A stretch of DNA of 64,000 bases from Proteobacteria bacterium UBA2363. Its GTDB lineage: Bacteria > Pseudomonadota > Gammaproteobacteria > Xanthomonadales > UBA2363. Positions 45,320 to 55,198 of the stretch are shown in pieces. The notes under the pieces are model-generated. The model made no database searches and was not told where the DNA came from. It was given only the letters and a program-made list of their open reading frames with translations. How positions within the stretch are numbered: the first letter of the stretch is position 1; every line of letters starts with the position of its first letter. The DNA lies in NCBI GenBank assembly GCA_002344355.1, contig DDTN01000043.1, positions 22,417-86,416 of the forward strand. The letters run 5' to 3'. A program made the translations under genes and the position numbers.

Positions 45320-45342
45320 CTTCAGATCTTCGATCCAAGTCT

Positions 45343-45361
45343 CTGAACGGGTGAGGTTCAG
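45343..45361. terminator. Short inverted repeat between convergent genes
   Basis: CTGAAC and GTTCAG are separated by seven bases (GGGTGAG) in the gap between the thioredoxin-like gene and holB. It may serve as a weak bidirectional terminator; T tracts are absent. Confidence 0.25.
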
Positions 45362-45446
45362 GCCTGACGTCCTGCGCCTCCGCCGGGGCAGCGGGCCGAC
45401 CGGCGACCGCAGCGCCCGCAGCGTCGCCGCGCGCCCCACACTTCGT

Positions 45447-46385
45447 TCAGGCCGCGCGGCGCCAGCGCTCCAGCCACTCCAGCAGCAGCCAGGCCGGGCG
45501 CAGGGGCGCCGCCAGCCGCTCGCGGAGCTGCACGGCGGCGGCCTGGCTGTCGACCAGGCTGGCCAGCGGTCGCGGCGGCGGCGGCGGACCCGGCTGGGGC
45601 TGGCCGCGACCGTGCCAGGACCACAGGCGCAGCCAGGCGATGGCGTCGTCGACCCGCTGGACGGGCGCCGCCGTCCAGCGCTGCGCGACCGCCAGCGGCT
45701 GGGCACGGCCGCCGGCCAGGGCCAGAAGGTCGTCGGCGACCGCGCGCGCCTGGCCGGCGCGCTCGGCGCCGGCATAGGCCAGGGCCGCACCGGGGTGCCC
45801 GGCGGCCAGGGCCAGGGCCAGGTCGGGCGCCTGGACCCCCTGCCCGGCCAGCCAGCCGGCAACCAGGGCCGGCGCCGGACGCGTCACCGACAGCACCTGG
45901 CAGCGGCTTCGCACCGTCGCCAGCAGGCGCCCGGGGCCGTCGCTGACCAGCAGCAGGACGACGCCCGGCGAGGGCTCCTCCAGGGTCTTCAGCAGGGCGT
46001 TCTGCGACGCCGCGTTCATGGCGTCGGCGGGATCGACCAGGGCGATCCTTGTGCTGCTCGCCTGGCCGGTGAGCTGCAGCCGGGCGATCAGGGCACGCAC
46101 CTGCGCGACCTTGATCGCCTTGGCGTCCTCCTCCGGCGCCAGCAGGTGCAGGTCGGGATGGCTGCCGGCGAGGCGCCAGGCGCAGCCCCGGCACGCGCCG
46201 CAGGCGGCTTCGGCACCGCCGGCGCGCTCGCACAGCAGGCGCGCCACCATCGCCGCCGCCAGCGCCCGCTTGCCCAGGCCCGGTTCGCCGGCCAGCAGCA
46301 GGCCGTGGCCGAGCCGGTCCTCGGCCAGGGCGGCGACGAAGCGTTGCCAGGCTGGCAGCAGCCAGGGTGCCAGGGCGGCGCTCAC
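45447..46385 (-). CDS. holB: DNA polymerase III delta' subunit
   Basis: A 312-residue clamp-loader subunit. It has the altered P-loop GEPGLGKRALAA (33-43), the zinc cysteines (Cys52, then CGACRGC at about 62-68), and ATPase-like sensor features such as ALLKTLEEPSPGVVLLLVSDGPGRLLATVRSRCQVL with the SRC motif. The C-terminal helical collar completes the fold. HolB helps load the sliding clamp in replication. The start is GTG at 46385, overlapping the tmk stop (GTGA), consistent with translational coupling. In most Pseudomonas-like genomes pilZ would follow here; instead the thioredoxin-like gene is found on the opposite strand. Confidence 0.94.
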   Translation of the reverse strand: MSAALAPWLLPAWQRFVAALAEDRLGHGLLLAGEPGLGKRALAAAMVARLLCERAGGAEAACGACRGCAWRLAGSHPDLHLLAPEEDAKAIKVAQVRALIARLQLTGQASSTRIALVDPADAMNAASQNALLKTLEEPSPGVVLLLVSDGPGRLLATVRSRCQVLSVTRPAPALVAGWLAGQGVQAPDLALALAAGHPGAALAYAGAERAGQARAVADDLLALAGGRAQPLAVAQRWTAAPVQRVDDAIAWLRLWSWHGRGQPQPGPPPPPRPLASLVDSQAAAVQLRERLAAPLRPAWLLLEWLERWRRAA

Positions 46386-47023
46386 GGCAGCACCCCCGGA
46401 CGCGCAAGGAAGGCGTCCAGCGCCTGCCGGATCTGCGCCGCCACCGCCGCCACCGGCTGGCCGGCATCGACCACGACGAAACGTCCGGGCTCGGCCGCGG
46501 CCCGCTGCCGGAAGCTCGCCCGCACGCGCTCGAAGAAGGGTTCGGCCTCGTGCTCGATGCGGTCGCGGTCGCCGCGCCCGGCCATCCGGGCCAGTCCCTG
46601 GGCCACCGGCAGGTCGAGCAGCACGGTCAGGTCCGGGCGGGTGTCGCCGCAGGCGAAGGTCTCCAGCCAGGCGATCGCCGATGCCGGCAGGCCCCGGCCG
46701 CCGCCCTGGTAGGCGTAGCTGGAATCGGTGAAGCGGTCGGACAGCACCCAGGTGCCGCGCGCCAGCGCCGGGGCGATCACCTTGCGCACGTGCTCGGCGC
46801 GCGCCGCGAACACCAGCAGCAGTTCGGTCTCGGCGGCCATGCCCGACTCGGCCGCCGCCAGCACCAGCTCGCGGATGCGTTCGGACAGCGGCGGTCCGCC
46901 CGGCTCGCGGGTGCGCAGCACCTCGATGCCCCGGGCCTGCAGCTGCGCCTGGCAGGCCGCCAGCGCCGTGCTCTTGCCGGCGCCCTCGCCGCCCTCCAGG
47001 GTGATCAGGCGGCCACGGTTCAC
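46382..47023 (-). CDS. tmk: Thymidylate kinase
   Basis: A 213-residue kinase that phosphorylates dTMP to dTDP. It has the P-loop GGEGAGKST (11-19), the TREPGGPPLSERIR motif, LSDRFTDSSYAYQGGGRGLP with the DR and lid lead-in, and DLTVLLDLPVAQGL. The LID arginines lie in RGDRDRIE. The start is GTG at 47023, overlapping the mltG stop (GTGA), and its own stop overlaps holB. Position between mltG and holB is the standard gammaproteobacterial order. Confidence 0.96.
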   Translation of the reverse strand: MNRGRLITLEGGEGAGKSTALAACQAQLQARGIEVLRTREPGGPPLSERIRELVLAAAESGMAAETELLLVFAARAEHVRKVIAPALARGTWVLSDRFTDSSYAYQGGGRGLPASAIAWLETFACGDTRPDLTVLLDLPVAQGLARMAGRGDRDRIEHEAEPFFERVRASFRQRAAAEPGRFVVVDAGQPVAAVAAQIRQALDAFLARPGVLP

Positions 47024-48078
47024 CGGCCGGCACCGCCGCGCAGGCGCGCCAGGTACCTGGCCACGGCGGCGCGGTGTTGATCGTAGGTCTCGGAGAAGGC
47101 ATGGCCGCCGCTGCCGTCGCCGATTGCGACGAAATACAGCTCGCGGCCGGGTGCCGGGTCGAGCGCCGCCGCCAGCGCGGCGCGACCCGGCAGGGCGATC
47201 GGCGTCGGCGGCAGGCCGCCCCGGGTGTAGGTGTTGTAGGGCGTGTCGGTGTCCAGGTCGCGCCGGCGCAGGTTGCCGTCGAAGCCGCTGCCGAGGCCGT
47301 AGATGACGGTCGGATCGGTCTGCAGGCGCATGCCGATGGCGAGGCGCCGGCTGAACACGCCGGCGATGCGCCGGCGCTCGTCGGCGACGCCGGTCTCCTT
47401 CTCGATGATCGAGGCCAGGATCAGCGCCTCGTAGGGACTGGCGACGACGCTCGTCTCGTTGCGTCCTGCCCAGGCCTGGTCGAGCGCCTGGCGCATCGCC
47501 TCGTGGGCCTGGCGGAGCAGGTCGAGGTCGCTGGTGCCGCGCCGGTAGGTGTAGGTCTCGGGCAGGAACCAGCCCTCCGGGTGCTCGCCCTCGCGGCCCA
47601 GCATCGCCATCACCCGGGCATCGGGCTGGTCGGAGACGGTCTGCGCCAGCGCCGGCTGTCCGGCCAGCGCCCGCCGCAGGTCGGCGAAGGTCCAGCCCTC
47701 GACGATGGTGAAGCGGTACTGGATGACGCGGCCGCGCGCGAGCTGGTCGAGCAGGCCGCGCGGGTCCAGGCCGGGCTCCAGCAGGTACTCGCCCGCCTGC
47801 AGGCGGCGCAGCACGCCGTCGTCGACGGCCAGCGCCTGCCACCAGTGCCGGCGCCAGGCCGGGGTCAGGCCGCGCTCGGCCAGCTGCGCGACGATGCCGC
47901 GCAGCGACTGGCCGCGCGGCACGTCCAGCACGACCCCCTCGGCGGGCAGCGGCAGGGGTGTGCGCGCGAAGCGCTGGTAGTCGAACCAGGCGAGGGCGGC
48001 GGTGGCGGCCAGGGCCAGCAGGAGCAACAGCAGCGCCTTGCCGATCCAGCCGCGCGCGGGTCGGTGCGGAGGGGTCAT
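47020..48078 (-). CDS. mltG: Endolytic murein transglycosylase
   Basis: A 352-residue membrane-anchored MltG/YceG that cuts nascent glycan strands and sets their length. The single N-terminal transmembrane helix is KALLLLLLALAATAALAWFDY (about 15-35). A LysM-like domain covers about 50-130. The catalytic YceG domain has GWFLPETYTYRRGTS, ASIIEKETG with the catalytic glutamate, RLAIGMRLQTDPTVIYGLG, and YNTYTRGGLPPTPI. The ATG at 48078 overlaps the pabC stop (ATGA). It lies in a pab-mltG-tmk-holB unit with overlapping genes throughout. Confidence 0.95.
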   Translation of the reverse strand: MTPPHRPARGWIGKALLLLLLALAATAALAWFDYQRFARTPLPLPAEGVVLDVPRGQSLRGIVAQLAERGLTPAWRRHWWQALAVDDGVLRRLQAGEYLLEPGLDPRGLLDQLARGRVIQYRFTIVEGWTFADLRRALAGQPALAQTVSDQPDARVMAMLGREGEHPEGWFLPETYTYRRGTSDLDLLRQAHEAMRQALDQAWAGRNETSVVASPYEALILASIIEKETGVADERRRIAGVFSRRLAIGMRLQTDPTVIYGLGSGFDGNLRRRDLDTDTPYNTYTRGGLPPTPIALPGRAALAAALDPAPGRELYFVAIGDGSGGHAFSETYDQHRAAVARYLARLRGGAGR

Positions 48079-48926
48079 CGGTCGCGTCGTGGCAGCGTGG
48101 GCGGCAAGCCGATGCCGCGTGCCGCCAGAGTGTAGCCCAGGGCGGCGGTCACCGGCCCTGGCCGCCAACGCCAGCCGGCAAGGGCACGCACCGGCATGAC
48201 GCCACGCACGGCGTTGCACACGAACACCTCGTCGGCGGCCTGCAGGTCGGCCGGTCGCAAGACGGTCACCTCGACCGGCCAGCGCCGGCGCGCCTGCGCC
48301 AGCAGGAAGGCGCGGGCGACGCCGGCGACGCCGCACTGGTCGAGCGCCGGGGTCGCCAGCACGCCGTCGCGGACGATGAACAGGTTGGCGGCGGTCGCGC
48401 ACACCACGTGGCCATCGGTGTCCATGCACAGGCCCTCGTGGATCCGCGGGTCGCGCCACTCCGAGCGCGCCAGCACCTGCTCCAGGCGGTTGAGGTGCTT
48501 GAGGCCGGCCAGGGCCGGCTGCCGGGCCAGGCGCAGCCGGCACCAGCGCAGGCGCAGGCCATGCCGGCACGCCGCGACGTCTAGCGCCGGCAGCGGCAGG
48601 CACAGCACGATCCGGCGCGGTCCGGTGGCAGCCGCGGCGGCATAGCCGCGGCCGCCGCCGCGGGTCAGCAGCAGCTTCACCAGGCAGTCGCGGCCGCCGG
48701 CGACGCGCGCGGCCTCGGCCGCCCAGACGCCCGGGTCCGGCATCGACAGCCCCAGCCGCCTGGCGCCGCGGGCCAGCCGGGCCATGTGCCCGGCCCACAG
48801 CGGCGCCACGCCGGAGACGAACCGGATCGTCTCGAACAGGCCGTCGCCGTACGCCAGGCCGCGGTCGTCTGCCGCCACCGCGCGGGCCGGGCGGCCGTCG
48901 ACCAGGGCGGCTGGCGCGCGGCTCAA
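48075..48926 (-). CDS. pabC: Aminodeoxychorismate lyase
   Basis: A 283-residue fold type IV PLP enzyme that releases 4-aminobenzoate and pyruvate from aminodeoxychorismate for folate synthesis. Key regions are DDRGLAYGDGLFETIRF and LKHLNRLEQVLARSE with Lys143 binding PLP. Others are TDGHVVCATAANLFIV and NAVRGVMPV. The start is a TTG at 48926 that overlaps the pabB stop (TTGA); the frame shows no ATG or GTG near it that keeps the YGDG region intact. This pairs with the upstream gene as PabB and PabC, and the same order is known in related genomes. The short length is normal. Confidence 0.9.
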   Translation of the reverse strand: MSRAPAALVDGRPARAVAADDRGLAYGDGLFETIRFVSGVAPLWAGHMARLARGARRLGLSMPDPGVWAAEAARVAGGRDCLVKLLLTRGGGRGYAAAAATGPRRIVLCLPLPALDVAACRHGLRLRWCRLRLARQPALAGLKHLNRLEQVLARSEWRDPRIHEGLCMDTDGHVVCATAANLFIVRDGVLATPALDQCGVAGVARAFLLAQARRRWPVEVTVLRPADLQAADEVFVCNAVRGVMPVRALAGWRWRPGPVTAALGYTLAARGIGLPPTLPRRDR

Positions 48927-50293
48927 GGCCCCTGCCCCAGCGCCGCGAGCAGGCCGCCGGCCTTGCTGCGGGTCTCGGCCAGCTCGCGGGCGGCGACCGA
49001 GTCGGCGACGATGCCGGCGCCGGTGCGGAAGCCGAGCCCGGCGCCCTGCAACCAGGCGCTGCGGATCAGGATGTTGAGGTCCATGTCGCCGCTGCGGTCC
49101 AGGTAGCCGATGGCGCCGGTGTAGGGACCGCGACCGGTGCCTTCGAGCTCGGCGATGATCTCCATGCAGCGCACCTTCGGACAGCCGGTGATGGTGCCGC
49201 CGGGGAACAGGGCGCGCAGGATGGCGCCCGGCGTGGTCCCGGGCCGCAACGCGCCGCTGACGTTGGAGACGATGTGGTGGACGTGGCTGTAGCTCTCCAG
49301 CGCCATCAGCTCGTCGACCCGGATGCTGCCCGGCCGGCAGACCCGGCCGAGATCGTTGCGCTCCAGGTCGATCAGCATCACGTGCTCGGCGCGCTCCTTC
49401 GGGTGGCCGATCAGTTCGGCCAGCAGGGCGGCGTCGGCGGCCGGATCGGCGCCGCGCGGACGGGTCCCGGCGATCGGCCGGGTGTCGATGCGGTCGCCGC
49501 GGACCCGCAGCAGGCGCTCGGGGGAGGCGCTGAGCACGGCGGCGCCGGCGAAGCGCATCAGGGCGGCGAAGGGCGCCGGACTGGCCTGGCGCAGGCGGCG
49601 GTACAGCGCGACCGGCGCCAGCGGACCGGCGAACCGGGCGCGCCAGGCGCGCGACAGGTTGACCTGGAAGACGTCGCCGGCACGCAGGTAGTCGAGCACG
49701 CGCCCGACGCCGTCCAGGAAGCGTTCGGGCGGGTCTTCCTCGAGTGCCTCCAGGGCCGGAATCGGTGGTGCCGGCGGCGGCGGCTGGATGCCGGCCTGGA
49801 GATCCGCGGCGAGCCGCTGGAGCAGGGCCTCGTGGCCGGGCTCGGCGACCAGCAGCGCGGCCCCGCCCGGGCGCGGCCGCAGCCAGGCGGCCGGCGTCCG
49901 CAACGCCATGGCCACCGGCAGGTCGGCGCCGGCGAATGCGGGCAGGCGCAGCCCCGGCTCGAACTGCGCGACCGCCTCGTAGCCCAGGTAGAGCAGCCAG
50001 CCGCCGGCGAACGGCAGGCCGGACGGACGCGCCGGCGCCGGACCGGCGGCGGCGAACGCGGCGTCCAGGGCGGCCGCGAAATCGCGGCCGAGCACGCGGC
50101 CGTCCTGGTCGCGCACGACGCCGTCGGCGGCCAGCACCAGGGATTCGCCACTGGCCACCGGCAACAGGTCGAGGGCGCCGGTGCGCGGGTTCTCGGCGAC
50201 GCTTTCCAGCCAGGCCGGATAGCGCGCGGGGTCGCTGCCGACCAGGGCCAGCGGCTCGCCCGCCACCGGCGCGGGCTGCACGGTCACGGCCAC
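48923..50293 (-). CDS. pabB: Aminodeoxychorismate synthase component I
   Basis: A 456-residue chorismate-using enzyme. It has the N-terminal TrpE/PabB domain (FAGGWLLYLGYEAVAQFEP) and the chorismate-binding domain (about 190-450) with DVFQVNLSRAW, LSASPERLLRV, DLERNDLGRVC and FPGGTITGCPKVRCMEII. With PabA it makes aminodeoxychorismate; PabA is not in the window. One oddity is DTRPIAGTRPRG, PIAGT rather than the PIKGT lysine of E. coli PabB, as in anthranilate synthase TrpE. Neighbouring pabC argues for PabB. The start is uncertain; I use GTG at 50293, 23 bases after the fabF stop, and the open frame continues into fabF. Confidence 0.85.
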   Translation of the reverse strand: MAVTVQPAPVAGEPLALVGSDPARYPAWLESVAENPRTGALDLLPVASGESLVLAADGVVRDQDGRVLGRDFAAALDAAFAAAGPAPARPSGLPFAGGWLLYLGYEAVAQFEPGLRLPAFAGADLPVAMALRTPAAWLRPRPGGAALLVAEPGHEALLQRLAADLQAGIQPPPPAPPIPALEALEEDPPERFLDGVGRVLDYLRAGDVFQVNLSRAWRARFAGPLAPVALYRRLRQASPAPFAALMRFAGAAVLSASPERLLRVRGDRIDTRPIAGTRPRGADPAADAALLAELIGHPKERAEHVMLIDLERNDLGRVCRPGSIRVDELMALESYSHVHHIVSNVSGALRPGTTPGAILRALFPGGTITGCPKVRCMEIIAELEGTGRGPYTGAIGYLDRSGDMDLNILIRSAWLQGAGLGFRTGAGIVADSVAARELAETRSKAGGLLAALGQGP

Positions 50294-50315
50294 GGCGGCG
50301 TGCCGGAAGAAGGAT

Positions 50316-51557
<1,242 letters not shown>

Positions 51558-51680
51558 CATGGCGGTATCACTGCGGGGACGTGGCGCTGGCGCGGCCGGG
51601 CGGACGCCGCGGAACGCGCAGGACGGGTGCGGGGACGACGCCCGCGCCGGCGGCGGCGCGGACGTGTCGCGTCAACGGCC

Positions 51681-51920
51681 TCAGGCCTTGACGTGGGCCT
51701 TGACGTAGTCGATGGCCTGCTGGACGGTGGTGATCTTCTCGGCCTCTTCGTCCGGGATCTCGCACTCGAACTCCTCCTCGAGCGCCATCACCAGCTCGAC
51801 GGTGTCGAGGGAGTCCGCGCCGAGGTCGTCGACAAAGGACGCGCTGGGCGTGACCTCCTCGTCCTTGACCCCGAGCTGCTCGACCACGATCTTCTTGACG
51901 CGATCTTCGATGCTGCTCAT
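51681..51920 (-). CDS. acpP: Acyl carrier protein
   Basis: A 79-residue acidic helical carrier that holds growing acyl chains on 4'-phosphopantetheine. The attachment site is Ser37 in DDLGADSLDTVELVMALEEEF. The acidic face, the IVVEQLGVKDEEV start and the VQQAIDYVKAH end are typical. A TACAAT element lies 38 bases upstream of the ATG, so acpP may have its own promoter for high expression. It is flanked by fabG (212 bases upstream in transcription order) and fabF, as in other proteobacteria. Confidence 0.98.
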   Translation of the reverse strand: MSSIEDRVKKIVVEQLGVKDEEVTPSASFVDDLGADSLDTVELVMALEEEFECEIPDEEAEKITTVQQAIDYVKAHVKA

Positions 51921-51957
51921 ACGTGACACGACCTCTGCGTGGTTGAACGAAGGGCGG

Positions 51958-51963
51958 ATTGTA
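51958..51963 (-). promoter_or_regulatory. Putative -10 element of acpP
   Basis: TACAAT on the minus strand 38 bases before the acpP start, inside the 212-base gap after fabG. A TTGTGC lies further up at a non-ideal spacing of 20. Confidence 0.5.
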
Positions 51964-52132
51964 GAGCATCCCCCCGAGTCCCTGCACAAGACCTTGACGC
52001 GGCGCGAGTGCCGCATCGAAAGGCTTGCCGGGACAAGGGCTTCGCGCCGGACGCCGGCGCCCGCGCGGCGCCGGACGGGCGCCGTCGGCCGGCCGCTGCG
52101 ATGGCGTCCGCCGGGCCCGGGGCGGCCGCCGC

Positions 52133-52882
52133 TCAGGCCATGTACATGCCGCCGTTGACGTGCAGGGTCTCGCCGGTGATGTAGGCGGCGGCCGGCGAGG
52201 CCAGGAACAGCACGGCCTGGGCGATGTCCTCGGGCGCGCCCAGCCGGCCCAGGGCGATGCCGCCGAGCAGGGCCTGGCGCTGCGCCTCGGGCAGGGCGCG
52301 GGTCATGTCGGTCTCGATGAAGCCGGGCGCCACCACGTTGACGGTGATCCCGCGGCTGCCGATCTCGCGCGCCAGCGACTTGCTGAAACCGATGATCCCG
52401 GCCTTGGCGGCGGCGTAGTTGGCCTGGCCGGGGTTGCCGGTCAGGCCGATCACCGAGGCGATCGAGACGATGCGTCCGCGGCGCGCCTTCATCATGCCGC
52501 GCAGCACCGCGCGCGAGAGCCGGAACACCGGCGTCAGGTTGGTGTCGAGGATCGCCTGCCAGTCCTCGTCCTTCATGCGCATCAGCAACTGGTCGCGGGT
52601 GATGCCGGCGTTGTTGACCAGGATCGAGACCGTACCGACCTCGCTGGCGACGGCATCCAGCAGGGCCTCGCAGGCGGCGCCGTCGGCGACGTCCAGCACC
52701 CTGCCCTCGCCGCCGCCGGGCAGCGCCGACAGGCGCGCGCCGATGGCGTCGGCACCGGCCTGGCTGGTGGCGGTGCCGACCACGCGGGCGCCGGCGCCGG
52801 ACAGGGCGTCGGCGATGGCGGCGCCGATGCCGCGGCTGGCGCCGGTGATCAGGGCGATCTCGCCTTTGAGGATGTCGTTCAT
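52133..52882 (-). CDS. fabG: 3-oxoacyl-ACP reductase
   Basis: A 249-residue NADPH-dependent short-chain dehydrogenase, which reduces 3-oxoacyl-ACP in fatty acid synthesis. It shows TGASRGIG (14-21) for the cofactor, NNAGITRDQLLMRM, IVSIASVIGLTGNPGQANYAAAKAG with the catalytic Ser, Tyr and Lys, and APGFIETDMT. Its ending, ITGETLHVNGGMYMA, is typical of FabG. CAGGAG lies six bases before the ATG. It is part of the fabH-fabD-fabG-acpP-fabF order. Confidence 0.96.
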   Translation of the reverse strand: MNDILKGEIALITGASRGIGAAIADALSGAGARVVGTATSQAGADAIGARLSALPGGGEGRVLDVADGAACEALLDAVASEVGTVSILVNNAGITRDQLLMRMKDEDWQAILDTNLTPVFRLSRAVLRGMMKARRGRIVSIASVIGLTGNPGQANYAAAKAGIIGFSKSLAREIGSRGITVNVVAPGFIETDMTRALPEAQRQALLGGIALGRLGAPEDIAQAVLFLASPAAAYITGETLHVNGGMYMA

Positions 52883-52934
52883 GGGGGGCTCCTGCTTTTC
52901 TTGGGGACCGGGGTCCGGCGATCGCGCGGGCGGC

Positions 52935-53882
52935 TCAGCGCCAGGCGGCGAGCGCGGCGTCGAGGTCTTCGGGGGTGCCAAGGGCGCGCACGTCCAGGGA
53001 CTTGTCGATGCGCTTGCACAGGCCGGCCAGGACCTTGCCGGGCCCGCATTCGGCGATGCGGGTGCTGCCCGCAGCCGACAGCGCCTGCACGCAGTCGGTC
53101 CATCGCACCGGCAGGTGCAGCTGGCGCACCAGGGCGTCGCGGATCGCCGCGACGTCGCCGGCGACGCCGGCGTCGACGTTCTGCACCACCGGCAGCGACG
53201 GTGCGCGCCAGTCCATCCCGGCCATGACCTGCGCCAGCGCCTGCGCCGCCTCGCGCATCAGCGGCGTATGGGAAGGCACGCTGACCGGCAGCTTCATCGC
53301 CTTGCGCACGCCGCGTTCGGCGAGCAGGGCGATGGCGCGGTCGACCGCGGCGGTGTCGCCGCCGATCACCACCTGGCCGGGCGAATTGAAGTTGGCGGGC
53401 ACCACCACGCCGGCATCGGCGGCATCGGCACAGGCCTCGGCGACGATCGCGTCCTCGCTGCCCAGCACCGCCGCCATGGCACCGGCACCCGCCGGTACTG
53501 CCGCCTGCATCAGACGACCGCGCTCGCGGACCAGGCGGGCGCCGTCGGCCAGCGACAGCGCGCCGGCGGCGACCAGGGCGCTGTACTCGCCCAGGCTGTG
53601 GCCGGCCAGACGCGCCGGCAGCGGGCCGCCCAGGGACTGCCAGACCCGCCAGACCGCGATCCCGGCGGCCAGCAGCGCCGGCTGGGTGAACTCGGTCTGG
53701 TTGAGGCGGACGTCGTCGGGGGCCGCGGCGATCGCCCACAGGTCGATGCCGGCGCCCTCCGAGGCCTCGGCGAAGGCGGCCCCGACCTCGGCGTGGCGCT
53801 GGGCGAGTGCGGCGAGCATGCCCGGGCTCTGCGAGCCCTGGCCGGGAAACACGAAGGCAAGGTCGTTGGCGGTGGGGGTCAT
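52935..53882 (-). CDS. fabD: Malonyl-CoA:ACP transacylase
   Basis: A 315-residue cytosolic acyltransferase that charges ACP with malonate. Landmarks are FVFPGQGSQSPGM (11-23), TQPALLAAG, AGHSLGEYSALVAAGAL with catalytic Ser96, RLMQAAVPAGAGAMAAVLG, VPANFNSPGQVVI and SVPSHTPLMR with the catalytic His. The length fits FabD. It lies 154 bases after fabH and 52 before fabG. Confidence 0.97.
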   Translation of the reverse strand: MTPTANDLAFVFPGQGSQSPGMLAALAQRHAEVGAAFAEASEGAGIDLWAIAAAPDDVRLNQTEFTQPALLAAGIAVWRVWQSLGGPLPARLAGHSLGEYSALVAAGALSLADGARLVRERGRLMQAAVPAGAGAMAAVLGSEDAIVAEACADAADAGVVVPANFNSPGQVVIGGDTAAVDRAIALLAERGVRKAMKLPVSVPSHTPLMREAAQALAQVMAGMDWRAPSLPVVQNVDAGVAGDVAAIRDALVRQLHLPVRWTDCVQALSAAGSTRIAECGPGKVLAGLCKRIDKSLDVRALGTPEDLDAALAAWR

Positions 53883-54036
53883 GGCGGGGATCCGTGGCGT
53901 TCGGGACTGCAGGGAAGCGAAAGGAGGCGGGGCGCGGTCGCCGGCGGCGGGCATCCGTTGCCGGGGCAGGGGATCGTCGATCGCCCTGCCCCGGCGCCGA
54001 CGTCCGCCGGCGGCCGGGCCGGAGCGGGGCCCAGGC

Positions 54037-55005
54037 CTAGTAGCGCAGCAGCGCCGAGCCCCAGGTGATGCCGCCGCCGAACGCCTCCATCAGCAGCAGC
54101 TGGCCGCGCTGGATGCGGCCGTCGCGGACCGCCTCGTCGAGCGCCAGCGGCACCGAGCCGGACGAGGTGTTGCCATGGCGGTCGACGGTGACGATCACCC
54201 GCTCCATCGGCAGCCCCAGGTGGCGGGCGGTGGCGGTGATGATGCGCAGGTTGGCCTGGTGCGGCACCAGCCAGTCCAGCGCCTCCTGTGGCAGCTCGTT
54301 GGCGGCCAGCGCCTCCTCGGCGGTACGCGCGAGGGCGCGTACGGCGACCTTGAACAGCTCGTTGCCGATCATCTTCACCTTGACGCCGTGGCCGGGCTCG
54401 TCGATGAAGCCGGCGGAGACGCCGACCGGATTGAACAGCAGTTCCTTGTAGCCGCCGTCGGCGTGCAGGTGGGTCGACAGGATGCCGGTTTCCTCCGAGG
54501 GCTTCAGCACCACCGCGCCGGCGCCGTCGCCGAACAGCACGCAGGTGCCGCGGTCGGTCCAGTCGATCATCCGGGTCAGCGTCTCGGCGCCGATCACCAG
54601 CGCGCACTTGCTCTGGCCGCTGCGCACGAACTTGTCGGCCATCGACAGCGCGTAGATGAAACCCGAGCAGGCGGCGTTGACGTCGAAGGCGGCGCAGCCG
54701 TTGGCGCCGAGCCGGGCCTGCACCAGGCAGGCGGTGCTCGGGAAGATCAGGTCGGGCGTGGTGGTGCCGACCACCAGCATGTCGATGTCGGCGGCGGTCA
54801 CCCCGGCGGCTTCCATGGCCCGCAGCGCCGCCATCTCGGCGAGGTCGGCGGTGGTCTGGCCGTCGGCGGCGACATGCCGCTGGCGGATGCCGGTGCGCTC
54901 CTGGATCCAGGCGTCGGTGGTGTCGACGATCCTTTCCAGGTCGGCGTTGCTGAGCACCCTGTCAGGCAGGTAGCTGCCGGTGCCGGCGATGCGGGAATAC
55001 AGCAC
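54037..55005 (-). CDS. fabH: 3-oxoacyl-ACP synthase III
   Basis: A 322-residue condensing enzyme that starts fatty acid synthesis from an acyl-CoA primer and malonyl-ACP. The catalytic Cys113 is in DVNAACSGFIYAL, His in VPHQANLRII and Asn in DRHGNTSSGSVP. The start is a GTG at 55005, giving MLYSRIAGTGSYLPD, which aligns with MYTKIIGTGSYLPE of E. coli FabH, and places GGGAGG eight bases upstream. An in-frame TTG at 55011 puts the ribosome site too near. Substrate preference for branched primers cannot be read from sequence alone. plsX, which usually separates rpmF and fabH, is missing. Confidence 0.95.
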   Translation of the reverse strand: MLYSRIAGTGSYLPDRVLSNADLERIVDTTDAWIQERTGIRQRHVAADGQTTADLAEMAALRAMEAAGVTAADIDMLVVGTTTPDLIFPSTACLVQARLGANGCAAFDVNAACSGFIYALSMADKFVRSGQSKCALVIGAETLTRMIDWTDRGTCVLFGDGAGAVVLKPSEETGILSTHLHADGGYKELLFNPVGVSAGFIDEPGHGVKVKMIGNELFKVAVRALARTAEEALAANELPQEALDWLVPHQANLRIITATARHLGLPMERVIVTVDRHGNTSSGSVPLALDEAVRDGRIQRGQLLLMEAFGGGITWGSALLRY

Positions 55006-55198
55006 GGTCAAGCCCTCCCGGGGCAGGCCGGATGGCGCGGCGCGCCAGGCCCGGCAACGGACACGACGACGGCGCGATGCCCGGTCCGGGACCGGGTCGC
55101 GCCGCGAAGGGTGGCACCGGCCGCCGCGGCCGGGCCGGAGGCGGCACGGGCGCGGTCAGCGCTGGCAGGCGCGGGCATCGGCGTCCGCGCCGGCCGGA

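Noticed and set aside
55006..55011. TTG start for FabH
   Set aside because: It leaves only two bases after the GGGAGG site, whereas GTG at 55005 gives normal spacing and aligns with known FabH starts.
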